49,153 nucleotides of DNA. It comes from an uncultured Clostridium sp. (GTDB lineage: Bacteria; Bacillota; Clostridia; TANB77; CAG-508). The notes under the pieces were generated by a model. It had not been told where the DNA came from, did no database searches, and was given only the letters and a program-made list of their open reading frames with translations. The translations under genes were made by a program, and so were the position numbers. The stretch is taken from the NCBI GenBank assembly GCA_948468045.1, contig CAOKGO010000012.1:1-49153 (forward strand), in the 5' to 3' direction. Shown here one piece after another: positions 19,574 to 29,198 of the stretch (within the stretch, counting starts at the first letter, position 1; each line of letters opens with the position of its first letter).

Positions 19574-20176
19574 TTACTTAACTTGTAAATTATTACTCTT
19601 ATTAATTAAATTTTCTATAAAGTTATCCATTGTTTCCATTTTGTAATCATTTTCAAATATAAAATCAAATTTGTATGATGTGTAATCAATTCCACTACTA
19701 TCACGCTTTAAAAAATATTCTTCTGATATTTGATCTCTTTGTATTACTTTATTTTTCCTTTCTTGTTCATTTGCTTTTATATATATTTTCGTATCAGACA
19801 TTTCCCAATACTTTCCGATTGGTAATAATGCCCATTCTAGTATTATTGCTTTTGTTCCATTTTCTCTTTCCTGCTCTAATATACCATCTAATATTTTTTG
19901 CATATATCCCCATGTAATTTCTGTCAAAATATCCATTTTATTTTTATTAGAAAATACTATATTACCTAATTTCTTCCTATCTATTTTTCTTTCTTCATTT
20001 AATATTTGTTCACCAAAAACCTCACACAATTTTTTTGAAATTTCCACATCACTTGTTGCTTTATGTCCTATCTTATCAACATTTATGCTTGTCGTATTTT
20101 GCATTCTTTCAGTTAGCTCCTTTGCTAATGTTGATTTTCCACTTCCTGATTTTCCCGTTATGCCAATTATTTTCAT
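19574..20176 (-). CDS. coaE: Dephospho-CoA kinase
   Basis: 200 residues. It phosphorylates dephospho-CoA in the last step of coenzyme A synthesis. Walker A is GITGKSGSGKSTLA at the N-terminus; VFGEQILNEERKIDRKKLGNIVF and IIEW-like ILEWALLPIG follow in family order. The ATG at 20176 has AAAGGAAG six bases upstream; an in-frame ATG at 20245 would overlap dfrA and lacks a site. It contains ATC GGA, the same CGGA tetramer out of frame, read normally. Last gene of the thyA-dfrA-coaE group. Confidence 0.87.
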   Translation of the reverse strand: MKIIGITGKSGSGKSTLAKELTERMQNTTSINVDKIGHKATSDVEISKKLCEVFGEQILNEERKIDRKKLGNIVFSNKNKMDILTEITWGYMQKILDGILEQERENGTKAIILEWALLPIGKYWEMSDTKIYIKANEQERKNKVIQRDQISEEYFLKRDSSGIDYTSYKFDFIFENDYKMETMDNFIENLINKSNNLQVK

Positions 20177-20225
20177 GTATTTCTTCCTTTCTATATATAC
20201 AATTGAAGATTTTTTATTTATAATA

Positions 20226-20720
20226 TTATTTACTTGTTCTCTCATAAGTTATAAACTCATAGTCAAAATGATTTTCTTCATCTTTTGGTCCTTTTTCTCT
20301 ACTTGTTTCTTTCCAAATTTGAGTATCAATTTTAGGGAAAAAAGTATCTCCTTCAAATTCTTCATCTATTTGAGTTACATACATTTTTTTTACATATGGC
20401 ATAAGCAAATTATAAATCATTGCTCCACCAATTACAAAATTTTCTTCTTCGTTTTCAATATATTCTTGTATTTCTAACATTGAATGAACTACTTGTACAT
20501 TTTCATCATTTACTTTAAAGTCTGGATTTTGGCTAAAAACAATATGCTTTCTGTTTGGCAAAACTCTACCTAATGAATTAAATGTTTTTCTTCCCATTAT
20601 TATTGTATGTCCTGTTGTAACTTCTTTAAAATGTTTTAAATCTGCTGGTAATTTCCAAATTAATTTATTTTCTTTTCCTATAATATTATTTTTTGCTTTT
20701 GCTACTATAATACTTAACAT
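20226..20720 (-). CDS. dfrA: Dihydrofolate reductase
   Basis: 164 residues, normal length. It regenerates tetrahydrofolate with NADPH after thymidylate synthesis. Motifs in order: IIVAKAKNNIIGKENKLIWKL, with the active-site acid in LPADLKHFKEVT, HTIIMGRKTFNSLGRVLPNR, and FVIGGAMIYNLLMPYV. It follows thyA on the same strand, the usual functional pairing. Confidence 0.95.
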   Translation of the reverse strand: MLSIIVAKAKNNIIGKENKLIWKLPADLKHFKEVTTGHTIIMGRKTFNSLGRVLPNRKHIVFSQNPDFKVNDENVQVVHSMLEIQEYIENEEENFVIGGAMIYNLLMPYVKKMYVTQIDEEFEGDTFFPKIDTQIWKETSREKGPKDEENHFDYEFITYERTSK

Positions 20721-20735
20721 TTTTATCTCTCCTTT

Positions 20736-20819
20736 TGAGACTATAAAGACTTAGTCTAAATGTCTCTTTTTCATATTTTTTTAACTTTGAGACATTTCAG
20801 ACCTGTCCCTACTGTCTCA
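20736..20819 (-). repeat. REP-like element at the thyA stop plus a diverged relic
   Basis: The copy at 20788-20819 has the standard core GTAGGGACAGGTCT on the minus strand, and its first bases form the thyA TGA stop (20817-20819). A second palindrome at 20736-20766 keeps the GAGAC/GTCTC ends but has AGACTTAGTCT in the middle instead of the core. Together they fill most of the thyA-dfrA gap. Confidence 0.8.
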
Positions 20820-21677
20820 TTTTGCTACTGGTATTTTTCCTAATTTTATTGTTTTGTTATAATCATAACCCTCTATTTCAAAGTCTTCTACTTTAAAATC
20901 ATAAAAATTCTTTGTTGGATTTTTGATAATCAACTTTGGTTCAACATCCATACTTTTAGCTTTTATCAATTTTTCTACTAACGGTATATGCCTGTCATAA
21001 ATATGGCAATCTCCTATATTATGTGTTAATGTTCCTACTTCTAAGCTTGATACTTGTGCAAACATATATTGTAAAGCCGCATATTGCATGATATTCCATC
21101 CATTTGCTGCTAGCATATCTTGGGAACGTTGATTTAAAATCAAATGTAATTTTCCTTGTTTTACTATCCATTGTGTACTGTAAGCACATGGTTCTAAGTT
21201 CATCTCTTTTAGTTCTTCATGATTAAATAAATTTGTCATAATTCTACGACTAGATGGGTCATTTTTTAATAAATATAAGACATAATCCACTTGGTCCATT
21301 GTTTTTATCCCATCTTTTGTTTTAAATTCATATTTTTTACCTAATTGATATCCATATGCTTTTCCAATAGTTCCATCTTCTCCAGCCCATTGATCCCAAA
21401 TATGTGAATCTAATTCTTCAATTTTATTTGATTTTTTTTGCCATATCCATAAAATTTCATCAATTGCCCTTTTTATTGTTTTACTATTATTTCTTAATGT
21501 TATCATAGGAAATTCTTTTCCTACATCATATTTATTAGATACTCCTACAATAGATATATAATTTGCTTCTGAATTGTCATCTGCCCATCTAGTACGTACA
21601 TTGGTTCCTTCTGAAGAGTATCCATTTTTTATAATTTCTTTACATATTTCTATAAAATATTTATCTGCTTGTGTCAT
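20817..21677 (-). CDS. thyA: Thymidylate synthase
   Basis: 286 residues. Methylates dUMP to dTMP with methylene-tetrahydrofolate. The catalytic Cys lies in LEPCAYSTQW; RRIMTNLFN, LILNQRSQDMLAANGWNIMQ and LEVGTLTHNIGDCHIYDRH match the substrate and folate sites. It heads the group thyA-dfrA-coaE. Its stop codon lies inside a REP-like element. Confidence 0.95.
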   Translation of the reverse strand: MTQADKYFIEICKEIIKNGYSSEGTNVRTRWADDNSEANYISIVGVSNKYDVGKEFPMITLRNNSKTIKRAIDEILWIWQKKSNKIEELDSHIWDQWAGEDGTIGKAYGYQLGKKYEFKTKDGIKTMDQVDYVLYLLKNDPSSRRIMTNLFNHEELKEMNLEPCAYSTQWIVKQGKLHLILNQRSQDMLAANGWNIMQYAALQYMFAQVSSLEVGTLTHNIGDCHIYDRHIPLVEKLIKAKSMDVEPKLIIKNPTKNFYDFKVEDFEIEGYDYNKTIKLGKIPVAK

Positions 21678-21939
21678 TCTTACTCCTCCTATATTTTTTA
21701 TCTTAGTTTTTTTATGTTTTAAAGTATATCATATAATATTCGAAAAGTCTACAAGTTCTTTTTTGTTTCTAATTTGTTGTAATCCCTTGGATTTCAAGAC
21801 ATTATACAAAGTAGAAATTTATAATTATTTTTTTGTAACACATTTTTTCCTACTACATATTATATATCATACAAAGGAAATCGACAAAAGAAAAAATATT
21901 AAAAAACATATTTCTAAAAATGGAAAGGGGGTCTAGACT
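21678..21939. other. Divergent intergenic region thyA / Cys-rich small gene
   Basis: No gene. On the plus strand a CATACAAA near 21869 resembles a sporulation sigma-E -10 box, about 70 bases before the small Cys-rich gene, but the -35 is not clear. Confidence 0.3.
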
Positions 21940-22056
21940 ATGCCAGAAAATAGAGGATGCGGTGGATTCGGATTTGGTGATGATTGTTGCTGGATTATAA
22001 TCCTTATTTTATTACTTTGCTGTTGTTGTGGTGGTAACAGAGGAGGATGTTGTTAG
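21940..22056 (+). CDS. Small cysteine-rich membrane peptide (38 residues)
   Basis: A short gene with a strong GGAAAGGGGG site before the ATG. The peptide starts MPENRGCGGFGFGDDCCW, continues with a hydrophobic Ile/Leu helix and ends in Cys4, Gly and Cys2. It resembles the short Gly/Cys-rich membrane peptides often annotated as YjcZ-like or spore-coat-associated in spore formers, but I cannot place it in a family. Terminated by a GC-rich hairpin at 22174-22205. Confidence 0.6.
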   Translation: MPENRGCGGFGFGDDCCWIIILILLLCCCCGGNRGGCC

Positions 22057-22080
22057 TCTTTCATAAAAACCATTATATAC

Positions 22081-22340
22081 AGTAGAACGCTTTTTATTAT
22101 AGGAAGTTCAGAGAACTTTCCTATGTAGAATGTGTTTATGTTATAGAAAAATCGAAGATTTTTCCTATAACATAAAAAAGCTCCCCCAATTTGGGGAGTT
22201 TTTATTCTATTATAGGAAAGTTCTCTGAACTTCCTATAATAAAAAGCGTTCCACAGAAAATTGCTTTGCAATTTTCGCGAGCGAACAAAGACGGTGCATG
22301 TAATGTAATCTAAAAGGTCAAAAATTTTAATCATACTCCT
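22081..22340. repeat. Three-hairpin element copy 2 (minus) with an inverted partial copy, and a terminator between
   Basis: 22207-22340 is a complete element on the minus strand. 22081-22124 repeats its last third in opposite orientation (GAACGCTTTTTATTATAGG), so the two can pair over ~45 bp. Between them lie a separate palindrome (TTATAG-AAAATCGAAGATTTTTCC-TATAA) and a strong terminator, GCTCCCCC/GGGGAG plus T5 (22174-22205), that ends the small gene at 21940. Confidence 0.8.
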
Positions 22341-22341
22341 T

Positions 22342-23550
22342 TTATTCTTTAAATCTTTTTCCTTTAGGCTTATCTTTCTTTCTTGGTGAATTATATTCTG
22401 ATTCATAATCTTCTTCATAATTAGAATAATTATTTAAAAACTTCTCTTTTAATTTTTCCTTCGGCAAATTTTCTATTTCATCTTCTTCATTATTTTCTTC
22501 TTTAATATTTTTAGATTTCTTCTTTAATGCCTTTGGAACTTCAATATCATCTTCTTCATCTGCATAATCATCATATGTATCATCATAATCTGAATTTTCA
22601 TTTCTTCTACGTTTTATAATAATAAATGCAATAATTGCAACAATTATTATAACTGCTATAATAGCCCCTATAATCATTTTTTGTTGATTAGCTTTTTCTT
22701 TTGCTAATGCTTCTTCATCTACTAAACTTTTATTAACCGTTATTTGATAGGTTGCTATATTATCTCCATTTTTTTCAGATACTAATATTGTAATAATATT
22801 TTCTCCCTCTTTTAAATTGTCATTTCCTGTTATTTCAACTGTATAGTCTTTATCAGTTGGATCTGCCATAATATTTAACTTGCTATCTTCTCCTATGTAT
22901 TTGACATTATATTCATAAACATTTGTAGAAAATTTAGGTGATAAGCTTAATCCACTAATTTCTAATTTAGCTAGTCCTTCTCCATTTTCTACTATATCTG
23001 TTCCCTGTTTGTCATCTTCCTTTTCTTGTACAATTTCTCTAATTACATTTATTGTATAAGTTTTTTTAGTTCCATCTTCTGCTGTAACTTCTACATCTAG
23101 TTTATTTTCGCCTTTTTCTAACGTTTTCTTTCCTGTTCCTGTTAAAGTTGCTTTACTATCTTGTGTTTTTGCATAAACCTCAATAGTTTCTGTATCTTCT
23201 GGAACTACAACTTCATAAGATGTTGTTCCATATCTAAAACCTTTAAAATCATGTGGTTTAATTCCTAAATCAGCTAAATTCGCATTATTTGATTTAGTTG
23301 TTGTTGTATTATTGTTTGCTGTGTTGCTATTATTACTGTTTGTATTGCTGTTAGTGTTAGTACTGTTGCTGGTATTTTGTGCGTTCTGATTAGTGTTTTG
23401 GTTAGTTGTGTTGTCTACTTGTTGGTTAGTATTAGTATTAGCTGTATCTTCATTTGTTTCATTAACTGCATAAATTTGGTTTGTTAATAAAGCAAATAAA
23501 ATTGCTATACTAAGTACTATTGTAATTCCTATTTTCTTTTGATTTTTCAT
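22342..23550 (-). CDS. Membrane protein with two cadherin-like beta-sandwich domains
   Basis: 402 residues. N-terminal signal peptide (IGITIVLSIAILFALLTNQ), an Asn/Thr-rich linker (residues 30-90), then two cadherin-like (Big-type) domains: LADLGIKPHDFKGFRYGTTS to KKTYTINVIRE, and LAKLEISGLSLSPKFSTNVY to ATYQITVNKS. A transmembrane helix (IIGAIIAVIIIVAIIAFIII) and an acidic then basic cytoplasmic tail follow. It looks like a surface-anchored adhesion or structural protein; ligand unknown. Its stop is adjacent to the three-hairpin element. Confidence 0.78.
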   Translation of the reverse strand: MKNQKKIGITIVLSIAILFALLTNQIYAVNETNEDTANTNTNQQVDNTTNQNTNQNAQNTSNSTNTNSNTNSNNSNTANNNTTTTKSNNANLADLGIKPHDFKGFRYGTTSYEVVVPEDTETIEVYAKTQDSKATLTGTGKKTLEKGENKLDVEVTAEDGTKKTYTINVIREIVQEKEDDKQGTDIVENGEGLAKLEISGLSLSPKFSTNVYEYNVKYIGEDSKLNIMADPTDKDYTVEITGNDNLKEGENIITILVSEKNGDNIATYQITVNKSLVDEEALAKEKANQQKMIIGAIIAVIIIVAIIAFIIIKRRRNENSDYDDTYDDYADEEDDIEVPKALKKKSKNIKEENNEEDEIENLPKEKLKEKFLNNYSNYEEDYESEYNSPRKKDKPKGKRFKE

Positions 23551-23613
23551 TTATATTTCCTCCATTATTAATTTTGGTCTAATTTTATCATTTGCTATTT
23601 TTTTAGTCAATAA

Positions 23614-25002
23614 TTATAACTTTTGAATTTCCATTCCATCTTTTGTATCTTTTACCAAATAACCTTTTTCTTGTATTTTATCCCTTAAAGCATCTGATTT
23701 TGACCAATCTTTATTTTCTCTTGCTTGTTTCCTTTGTTCTACTAATTCTAAAATTTCAGTTGATATTTCTTCTTGTTTTTTTGTTATTTCTTGTGTTATT
23801 TTTAAGCCTAAAACCGTATCAAATTTTTCTAATAATTTAGCAATTTCAGGCGATTTCTTATCATATTTTGCAACTTCCCAAACTGTACTCATTGCAAGTG
23901 GCATATTTAGGTCATCATTAATTGCCTCATGGAATTTTGTTTCTAATTCTTCTAATTCTTTACTAGATACTTCATCTTTTCCTGTAAGATGTGTTTTATA
24001 ACTATTTTTTAGTCTTTCTAATGATTTAGAAGCTGCTTCTATTGCTTCCCATGTAAAATTCAATTTATTTCTATAATGACTAGAAAAACTAAATAATCTG
24101 TATACAAGAGGGTCATATCCTTTTTCTTTAATGTCTTTAATAAGATATACATTTCCTAAACTCTTAGACATTTTTCCGCCATTTATTAATAGATATTCTC
24201 CATGCATCCAAAATTTAGCTGGTATTTTTCCACATTTTCCTTTACTTTGAGCTATTTCATTTTCATGATGTGTAGGAATTAAATCAATTCCACCTGTGTG
24301 AATGTCAAATTGTTCCCCTAAGTATTTTTGTCCCATCGCTGAACATTCAATATGCCAACCTGGATAGCTTAATCCCCAAGGGCTATCCCATTTCATTAAA
24401 TGCTCTTTTGGAGCTTTTATCCATAAAGCAAAATCATAAGGATTTCTTTTTTCTTGGTCAATATCTACTCTAGCTCCTGCTTTTTGTTCTTCTAAATCTA
24501 AAGGAGATAAAATTGGATATTTATCTAGTTTAGATATATCAAAATATATAGCAGTTGTTGTTTCATACGCATATCCATTTTCTACTAATTTTTGTACATA
24601 TGATAACATATCTTTAATATGGTCTGTTGCTTTGCAAACAATTTCAGGTGTTTCAATGTTTAATTCTTCTAAGTCTTTGAAGAATAATTCTGTATAATAT
24701 TTTGCTATTTCTATTGGAGTTTTGTTTTCTTCTCTTGCTGATTTTAGCATTTTATCTTCTCCATCATCACCATCTGAAACTAAATGCCCCACATCTGTTA
24801 TATTCATAGCATGTTTTAATGTATAACCATTATATTTCAAAACTCTTCTTAGTATATCTTGAAATATATTTGTTCTCATGTTACCAATTGTTGCATCTTT
24901 ATAAACAGTAGGTCCACAAGAATATATTTTTACTTCTTTTGCATCTAAAGGACTAAATTTTTCCTTGCTTTTTGTTAAAGTATTATAAAAAAATATATCC
25001 AA
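23614..25002 (-). CDS. cysS: Cysteinyl-tRNA synthetase
   Basis: 462 residues, normal length. Class I enzyme that charges tRNA-Cys. The N-terminal FYNTLTKSKEKF and YSCGPTVYKDATIGNMRT hold the zinc Cys and the HIGH equivalent (TIGN, unusual in lacking the first His); the other zinc ligands lie in GWHIECSAM and THHENE, and KMSKS is in GGKMSKSLGN. I chose a TTG start at 25002 because AGGAG lies six bases upstream; the ATG at 25059 has no site and overlaps a repeat. Confidence 0.93.
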   Translation of the reverse strand: MDIFFYNTLTKSKEKFSPLDAKEVKIYSCGPTVYKDATIGNMRTNIFQDILRRVLKYNGYTLKHAMNITDVGHLVSDGDDGEDKMLKSAREENKTPIEIAKYYTELFFKDLEELNIETPEIVCKATDHIKDMLSYVQKLVENGYAYETTTAIYFDISKLDKYPILSPLDLEEQKAGARVDIDQEKRNPYDFALWIKAPKEHLMKWDSPWGLSYPGWHIECSAMGQKYLGEQFDIHTGGIDLIPTHHENEIAQSKGKCGKIPAKFWMHGEYLLINGGKMSKSLGNVYLIKDIKEKGYDPLVYRLFSFSSHYRNKLNFTWEAIEAASKSLERLKNSYKTHLTGKDEVSSKELEELETKFHEAINDDLNMPLAMSTVWEVAKYDKKSPEIAKLLEKFDTVLGLKITQEITKKQEEISTEILELVEQRKQARENKDWSKSDALRDKIQEKGYLVKDTKDGMEIQKL

Positions 25003-25053
25003 AACTTTCTCCTCACTTTCTGTAAATAGTTTTATTAAATTAAAGCATTTATC

Positions 25054-25198
25054 AAACAAAAGGGAGCATGATTAAAATTTTTGACCTTTTAGATTACTTT
25101 ACATGCTCCGTCTTTGTTTGTGTGCCCATTTTACATTAGTAAAATTGTGTACAATTCTTTATATTATAGAAAGTTCGGAAAACTTTCCTAAATATAAA
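25054..25198 (+). repeat. Three-hairpin intergenic element, copy 3 (diverged)
   Basis: GGGAGCATGATTAAAATTTT with downstream ACATGCTCCGTCTTTG, a diverged middle hairpin, and ATTATAGAAAGTTCGGAAAA. It lies between the PBP gene and cysS. Confidence 0.75.
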
Positions 25199-25239
25199 AA
25201 CAAGTGAAAACGCACTGGAATGAAGATTTTATTAGTAAG

Positions 25240-27953
25240 CTAGTTATTTGTTGTTGCATTATTTGTATTGGTATTTGATGATGCATTGTTATTTGTACTA
25301 TTATTTGAGTTTGTATTTGTATTTGTGTTTGTATTTCCTGAATTTGTATTAGTATTTGTTGATGTATTGTTTGTACTATTATTTACATTTGTATTTGTAT
25401 TCGTGTTTGTATTTGTATTATTTGAATTTGTATTTGTAGGTGTGTTTTCTACTGGCAGATCTACTATTTTTGGAGCAGTATGTATTGGGCAAATTCCATC
25501 TACTTTAGGTACTCCACTTCCTGTACTATTGCTTGAACCAATTGTCTTCCATAAATTCAACTTTTCTTTTGGTACTACACCACCATAACCACTTGATTTT
25601 ACTTCTACATATTGTGAACAATATTCTGTTGCTAATTTTCCAGATTCAGAACAAATAGTTTGTGAACCATGTCCTTGACATTTTCCTGGTAAATTATCTG
25701 GTGTAAAAATTTCTTTATATGAATTGCTACAACCAGTTGTTGCTGTACAACCTGTATTTCTACAAACAACTTGTTCTACAAGTCCATCTGGTCTTATAAA
25801 TGTAGCTTTTTCAAGTCCTTTATGAATGTCTGTCATAACTGCATCCCATATTTGCCCTGCTGGGTTTGTTCCAGACCACACCACTTCTTCTGGGTTATCA
25901 TAGCCAAACCAACATGCTGCTGCATAATATGGAGTAAATCCACATAGCCATCTATCTTTGCTTTCGTCTGTCGTTCCTGTTTTTGCAGCTACATCCATAC
26001 CAGATATAGCACAATATGTTGCTGTTCCTTTTTTTACTGGTTCTTGTAAAATTGATTTTACAATATATGCATTTTGTTCTGATATAACTCTTCTTTTTTC
26101 TTGTTGTGGTTCTAATACAGTATTACCCGCAGAATCTACAACTTTTGTATAAAATGTTGGTTCAATATATTCTCCATTATTTGCAATTGCTGCATATCCT
26201 GCTGCCATTTCTAATGGACTAATTCCATCTGAAACTCCTCCAATTGCAAGTGGTAGCGATTCGTCGTTTTTATTTGGGTCTTCGCTTTCTCCTGCTTTGT
26301 ATAAACTACTTATTCCAAATTGTCTTAAATAATCAATAGATTTTCCGTGGTGTTAATTCACACATAATTTTTACTTCTGGTACATTTTGTGAATATGCAA
26401 TTATATCACGTATGTTAATTAGTCCTTTATAAACTTTTCCATCATTTTTAGGTGGATAACTACCAAATTCTGTTGGTACATCATTATAAACTGTTGCTGC
26501 TGTAATTATTTTTTCTTGTAATGCTGGTGCTATATCTGCAAGTGGTTTTATAGAAGACCCTGGTTGTCTAACACTTTGTGTTCCTCTATTTAAGTTATTT
26601 CCTGTTTTTTCTCCTAAGCCTCCTGAAACACCTAGTACATTTCCTGTTTTATGGTCAATTATTACTATTGCGGCTTGTGTATGATCATTTTTTATACTAC
26701 CATCTGCATTCTTTTCTCTACCTGATTTTACATATTTATCTTTTTTTGTTTCTTCTTCAGCTCTAGCTTGAATATTGGCATCTACTGTTGAATAAATTGT
26801 AAGTCCACTACTATATACATAGTTTCTTGCTAATTCTCTTGAAATTTCTTTTTCATTCATTACTTGTTCTATTACTTGTTCTATTACTGCATCTGTATGA
26901 TAAGAATAACCTGAAGTTCCTGCTATTTCTCCCTTTTGGAATGGTAATCCTGCATCTACTTTTGCAACTGCTGCATCATAATCTTCTTGATTTTCAATAT
27001 ATCCGAAGTTCTTTCATTTTAGCTAGAACCGTTTTTGTTTTCTTTTTTATTTTTTCTGTAACATCTTTAGTTTCGTCAAATGGGTCATAAGCATTTGGTG
27101 AACTGTTAATTCCTGCCATAAATGCACATTCTGCTAAGTCTAAATCTTTTGCACTTTTATTAAAATAATATTGTGCTCCTAATTCTACTCCATGTAAATT
27201 ACTTGACCCTACAAATAATATATTTAGATATAATTCAAGAATTTGGTTTTTTGAAATCATTCTTTCTACTTGATAAGCTTTTGCCCATTCTTTTACTTTT
27301 CTAAAAATTCCCTCTAGTCCAGAATCTTCCTTGTCTTTAGTAATATTTTTAACCAATTGTTGTGTTATAGTACTTCCACCATATGAGCTTTTTCCAAATA
27401 CTGTATGAATTATAGCTCCTGCTGTTCTTTTAAAATCTACTCCACTATGTTTGTAAAATCTTTCATCTTCAATTGCTACATAAGCTTTTGGCAAATAATC
27501 TGCCATATCTTCTAAAGTTATAATTTTTCTTTTTTCATCCCCACTTAAATTTGCAATAATTCCTCCATTACTATCTACAATAACAGAATTGGCTGCTCCT
27601 ATTTTCAATTCTTCTTTTGTAATTTCAAAATCGTCTCCAAATAATCCAAAGAATATTCCTGCTACAACTCCAGCTCCAACAACACATAAAAGCAAAAATA
27701 AAACAACTGCTATTTTTATAGCCAACATTAATTTTGGATGTTTTTTTTCTTTTTTATTTTTCTTCATTTTTTTAGATTGAGAATTTTGGCTTCTATTTTT
27801 TATATTACTTGTTTTAGTATTATTACTATTAGTTCCCACTTTTTTTGTAGTAGTTTGTTTAGACTTTCCTTGTGTAGTTTGTCTTTTATTACTACTACTT
27901 TGTGTTTTATGTGGTTTATTATTTTTATTACTATTTTCCTTGCTACTTGGCAT
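25240..27953 (-). CDS. Class A penicillin-binding protein (PBP1A-type); needs +1 frameshifts at two CGG codons
   Basis: Bifunctional peptidoglycan transglycosylase/transpeptidase, about 903 residues across three frames. AGGAGG precedes the ATG at 27953. N-terminal Ser/Lys/Thr-rich tail, a transmembrane helix, then the GT51 domain (EDERFYKHSGVDFKRT, GGSTITQQLVKN, AECAFMAGI). At 27003-27005 the frame reads CTT CGG ATA TAT TGA; skipping C gives KEL-GYIENQEDYD. The transpeptidase has SxxK in QPGSSIKPL and SxN in YSQN. At 26345-26347 it reads CCA CGG AAA; skipping C gives ELTP-GKSIDYLRQFG and leads to KTGT (AAKTGTTDES). The C-terminus is an Asn/Thr repeat tail. All catalytic motifs are intact if both shifts occur. 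Confidence 0.9.
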
Positions 27954-28126
27954 TTTTTATACCTCCTTTGCCAATATGTTGATGTGTTATAGGATATTAA
28001 AAAAACTTTCCTATAATATCAAATTTTTGGACAAAATTATTATATTATATTTGAAACAAAAATGAAAGCTTTTTCATCAATTTTTAAGAATTTTTGTTTT
28101 AATAAATTCTATTACTGTATATATAT
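27954..28126. other. PBP upstream region
   Basis: No gene. It contains a degenerate palindrome related to the last hairpin of the three-hairpin element (ATAGGATATT...CTTTCCTATAAT, 27990-28019). Confidence 0.4.
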
Positions 28127-28174
28127 CCCCAATTTCACAAAAATGTGAAAAAAGAAATGTCCCCAAAATCACAA
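28127..28174 (-). repeat. REP-like element, GGGGACATTTC family, at a stop codon
   Basis: On the minus strand TTGTGATTTTGGGGACATTT, then TTTTTTCACATTTTTGTGAA and ATTGGGG. It repeats the plan of the other families: palindromic parts and a GGGGACA core. The TGA stop of the upstream gene (28169-28171) is inside its first bases. Confidence 0.7.
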
Positions 28175-29011
28175 TTTAGAGTTTATTCCCATTAGTTTTG
28201 TTATTTTTACTTTATCATTATCAATTTGTTTTATAATTTCTCTAAATGGTTGCCTCTTATTGATTTGTGCTTCATAAATTTTGCTTGCTTTATATTTTGT
28301 TTCTTTATCATAATCAAATTCTTTATTTTGAAATGATATATCATAATTGTTAATACAAATACCATTAAACCTTTTAGTCGCTATTTTTATATTTTCTTTA
28401 ATATTAATTATAATTGCCTTTTCATAAATGCTATATTGATTTATTAGCTCTTGTGGAAAATCCACATTTATTATAATTTCAGATTTAAGAAGCCCTCTTT
28501 TTTTGTTGTTTCCAACTGTTATCATAATTCCATCTTTTTCTAATATTTGATTTTCTATTCTCTTAAATTTTTCAATATGATTTGTTATAATATTCACCAA
28601 TTTATATTCTCTTGCAATATTTCTTAAATTTGCCAACATATTTTCTGTTATATCATTTGTTAAAATTGAAATTCTAGTTTCTTCTTTTTTTCTTTTTGTT
28701 TTTTGAATAATACAGTTTAATATTTTTTCTGACAATACTTCAAATAACCATATTCCTTCTACAATATCTAAGTTATAACTATATAAATAATTTACATATT
28801 CTTCTTGTTTTTGTATTTTTTCACTTATAACAACTTTTTTGCTGATTGTTTTGTCAAAAATTTTCTTTGTTTTTCTAGCTAACTTTTGAGCTTTTTTACT
28901 AGATATTTTTTTATCATCAATTGGTAAAATTATTTTGTCTTGTCTTAATTGTACAATATTAAATAACCTAAAAATAAAACTAGGCTTGTCATCTTCTTGG
29001 ATATAATACAA
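28169..29011 (-). CDS. Conserved hypothetical protein, 280 residues
   Basis: I do not recognise a named family. It is a basic, soluble protein with a Lys-rich helix (residues 40-75) and a central alternating segment (TRISILTNDITENMLANLRN, KLVNIITNHIEKF, GIMITVGN, SEIIINVDFP) that suggests a Rossmann-like alpha/beta fold. I favour the TTG at 29011 (GAGAGG upstream) over the GTG at 29020. A terminator-like hairpin (29011-29055) covers its ribosome site, so expression may depend on readthrough from the truB operon. Confidence 0.6.
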   Translation of the reverse strand: MYYIQEDDKPSFIFRLFNIVQLRQDKIILPIDDKKISSKKAQKLARKTKKIFDKTISKKVVISEKIQKQEEYVNYLYSYNLDIVEGIWLFEVLSEKILNCIIQKTKRKKEETRISILTNDITENMLANLRNIAREYKLVNIITNHIEKFKRIENQILEKDGIMITVGNNKKRGLLKSEIIINVDFPQELINQYSIYEKAIIINIKENIKIATKRFNGICINNYDISFQNKEFDYDKETKYKASKIYEAQINKRQPFREIIKQIDNDKVKITKLMGINSKL

Positions 29012-29055
29012 AAAAATCACCTCTCATTTATTTAATTCTATGATGGTGATTTTTT
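29011..29055. terminator. Bidirectional hairpin at the start of the 28169-29011 gene
   Basis: AAAAAATCACC (29011-29021) pairs with GGTGATTTTTT (29045-29055). On the minus strand it has the form of an intrinsic terminator ending the translation operon, but the pairing includes the GAGAGG site and start of the next gene. Confidence 0.6.
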
Positions 29056-29062
29056 TATATTA

Positions 29063-29198
29063 CTATTTTTTTACCATTTCTTCTAGTTCTCCAATTAGAT
29101 ATGATAGTATATTTATTAGCCATTCTTCTTTTCGAAATCTTATATAGCTGTTGTTACATTTATTTTTTTCATATTTTTGTACAAGCTTTTTAATCTTT
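29063..29198 (-). other. Short open frame after truB without a clear start
   Basis: About 44 codons open, with IRFRKEEWLINILSYLIGEL then EEMVKK and a TAG. There is no ATG, GTG or TTG near its beginning and it overlaps the truB end by 9 bases. It could be a small coupled gene with a rare ATT start or a remnant. Confidence 0.25.
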
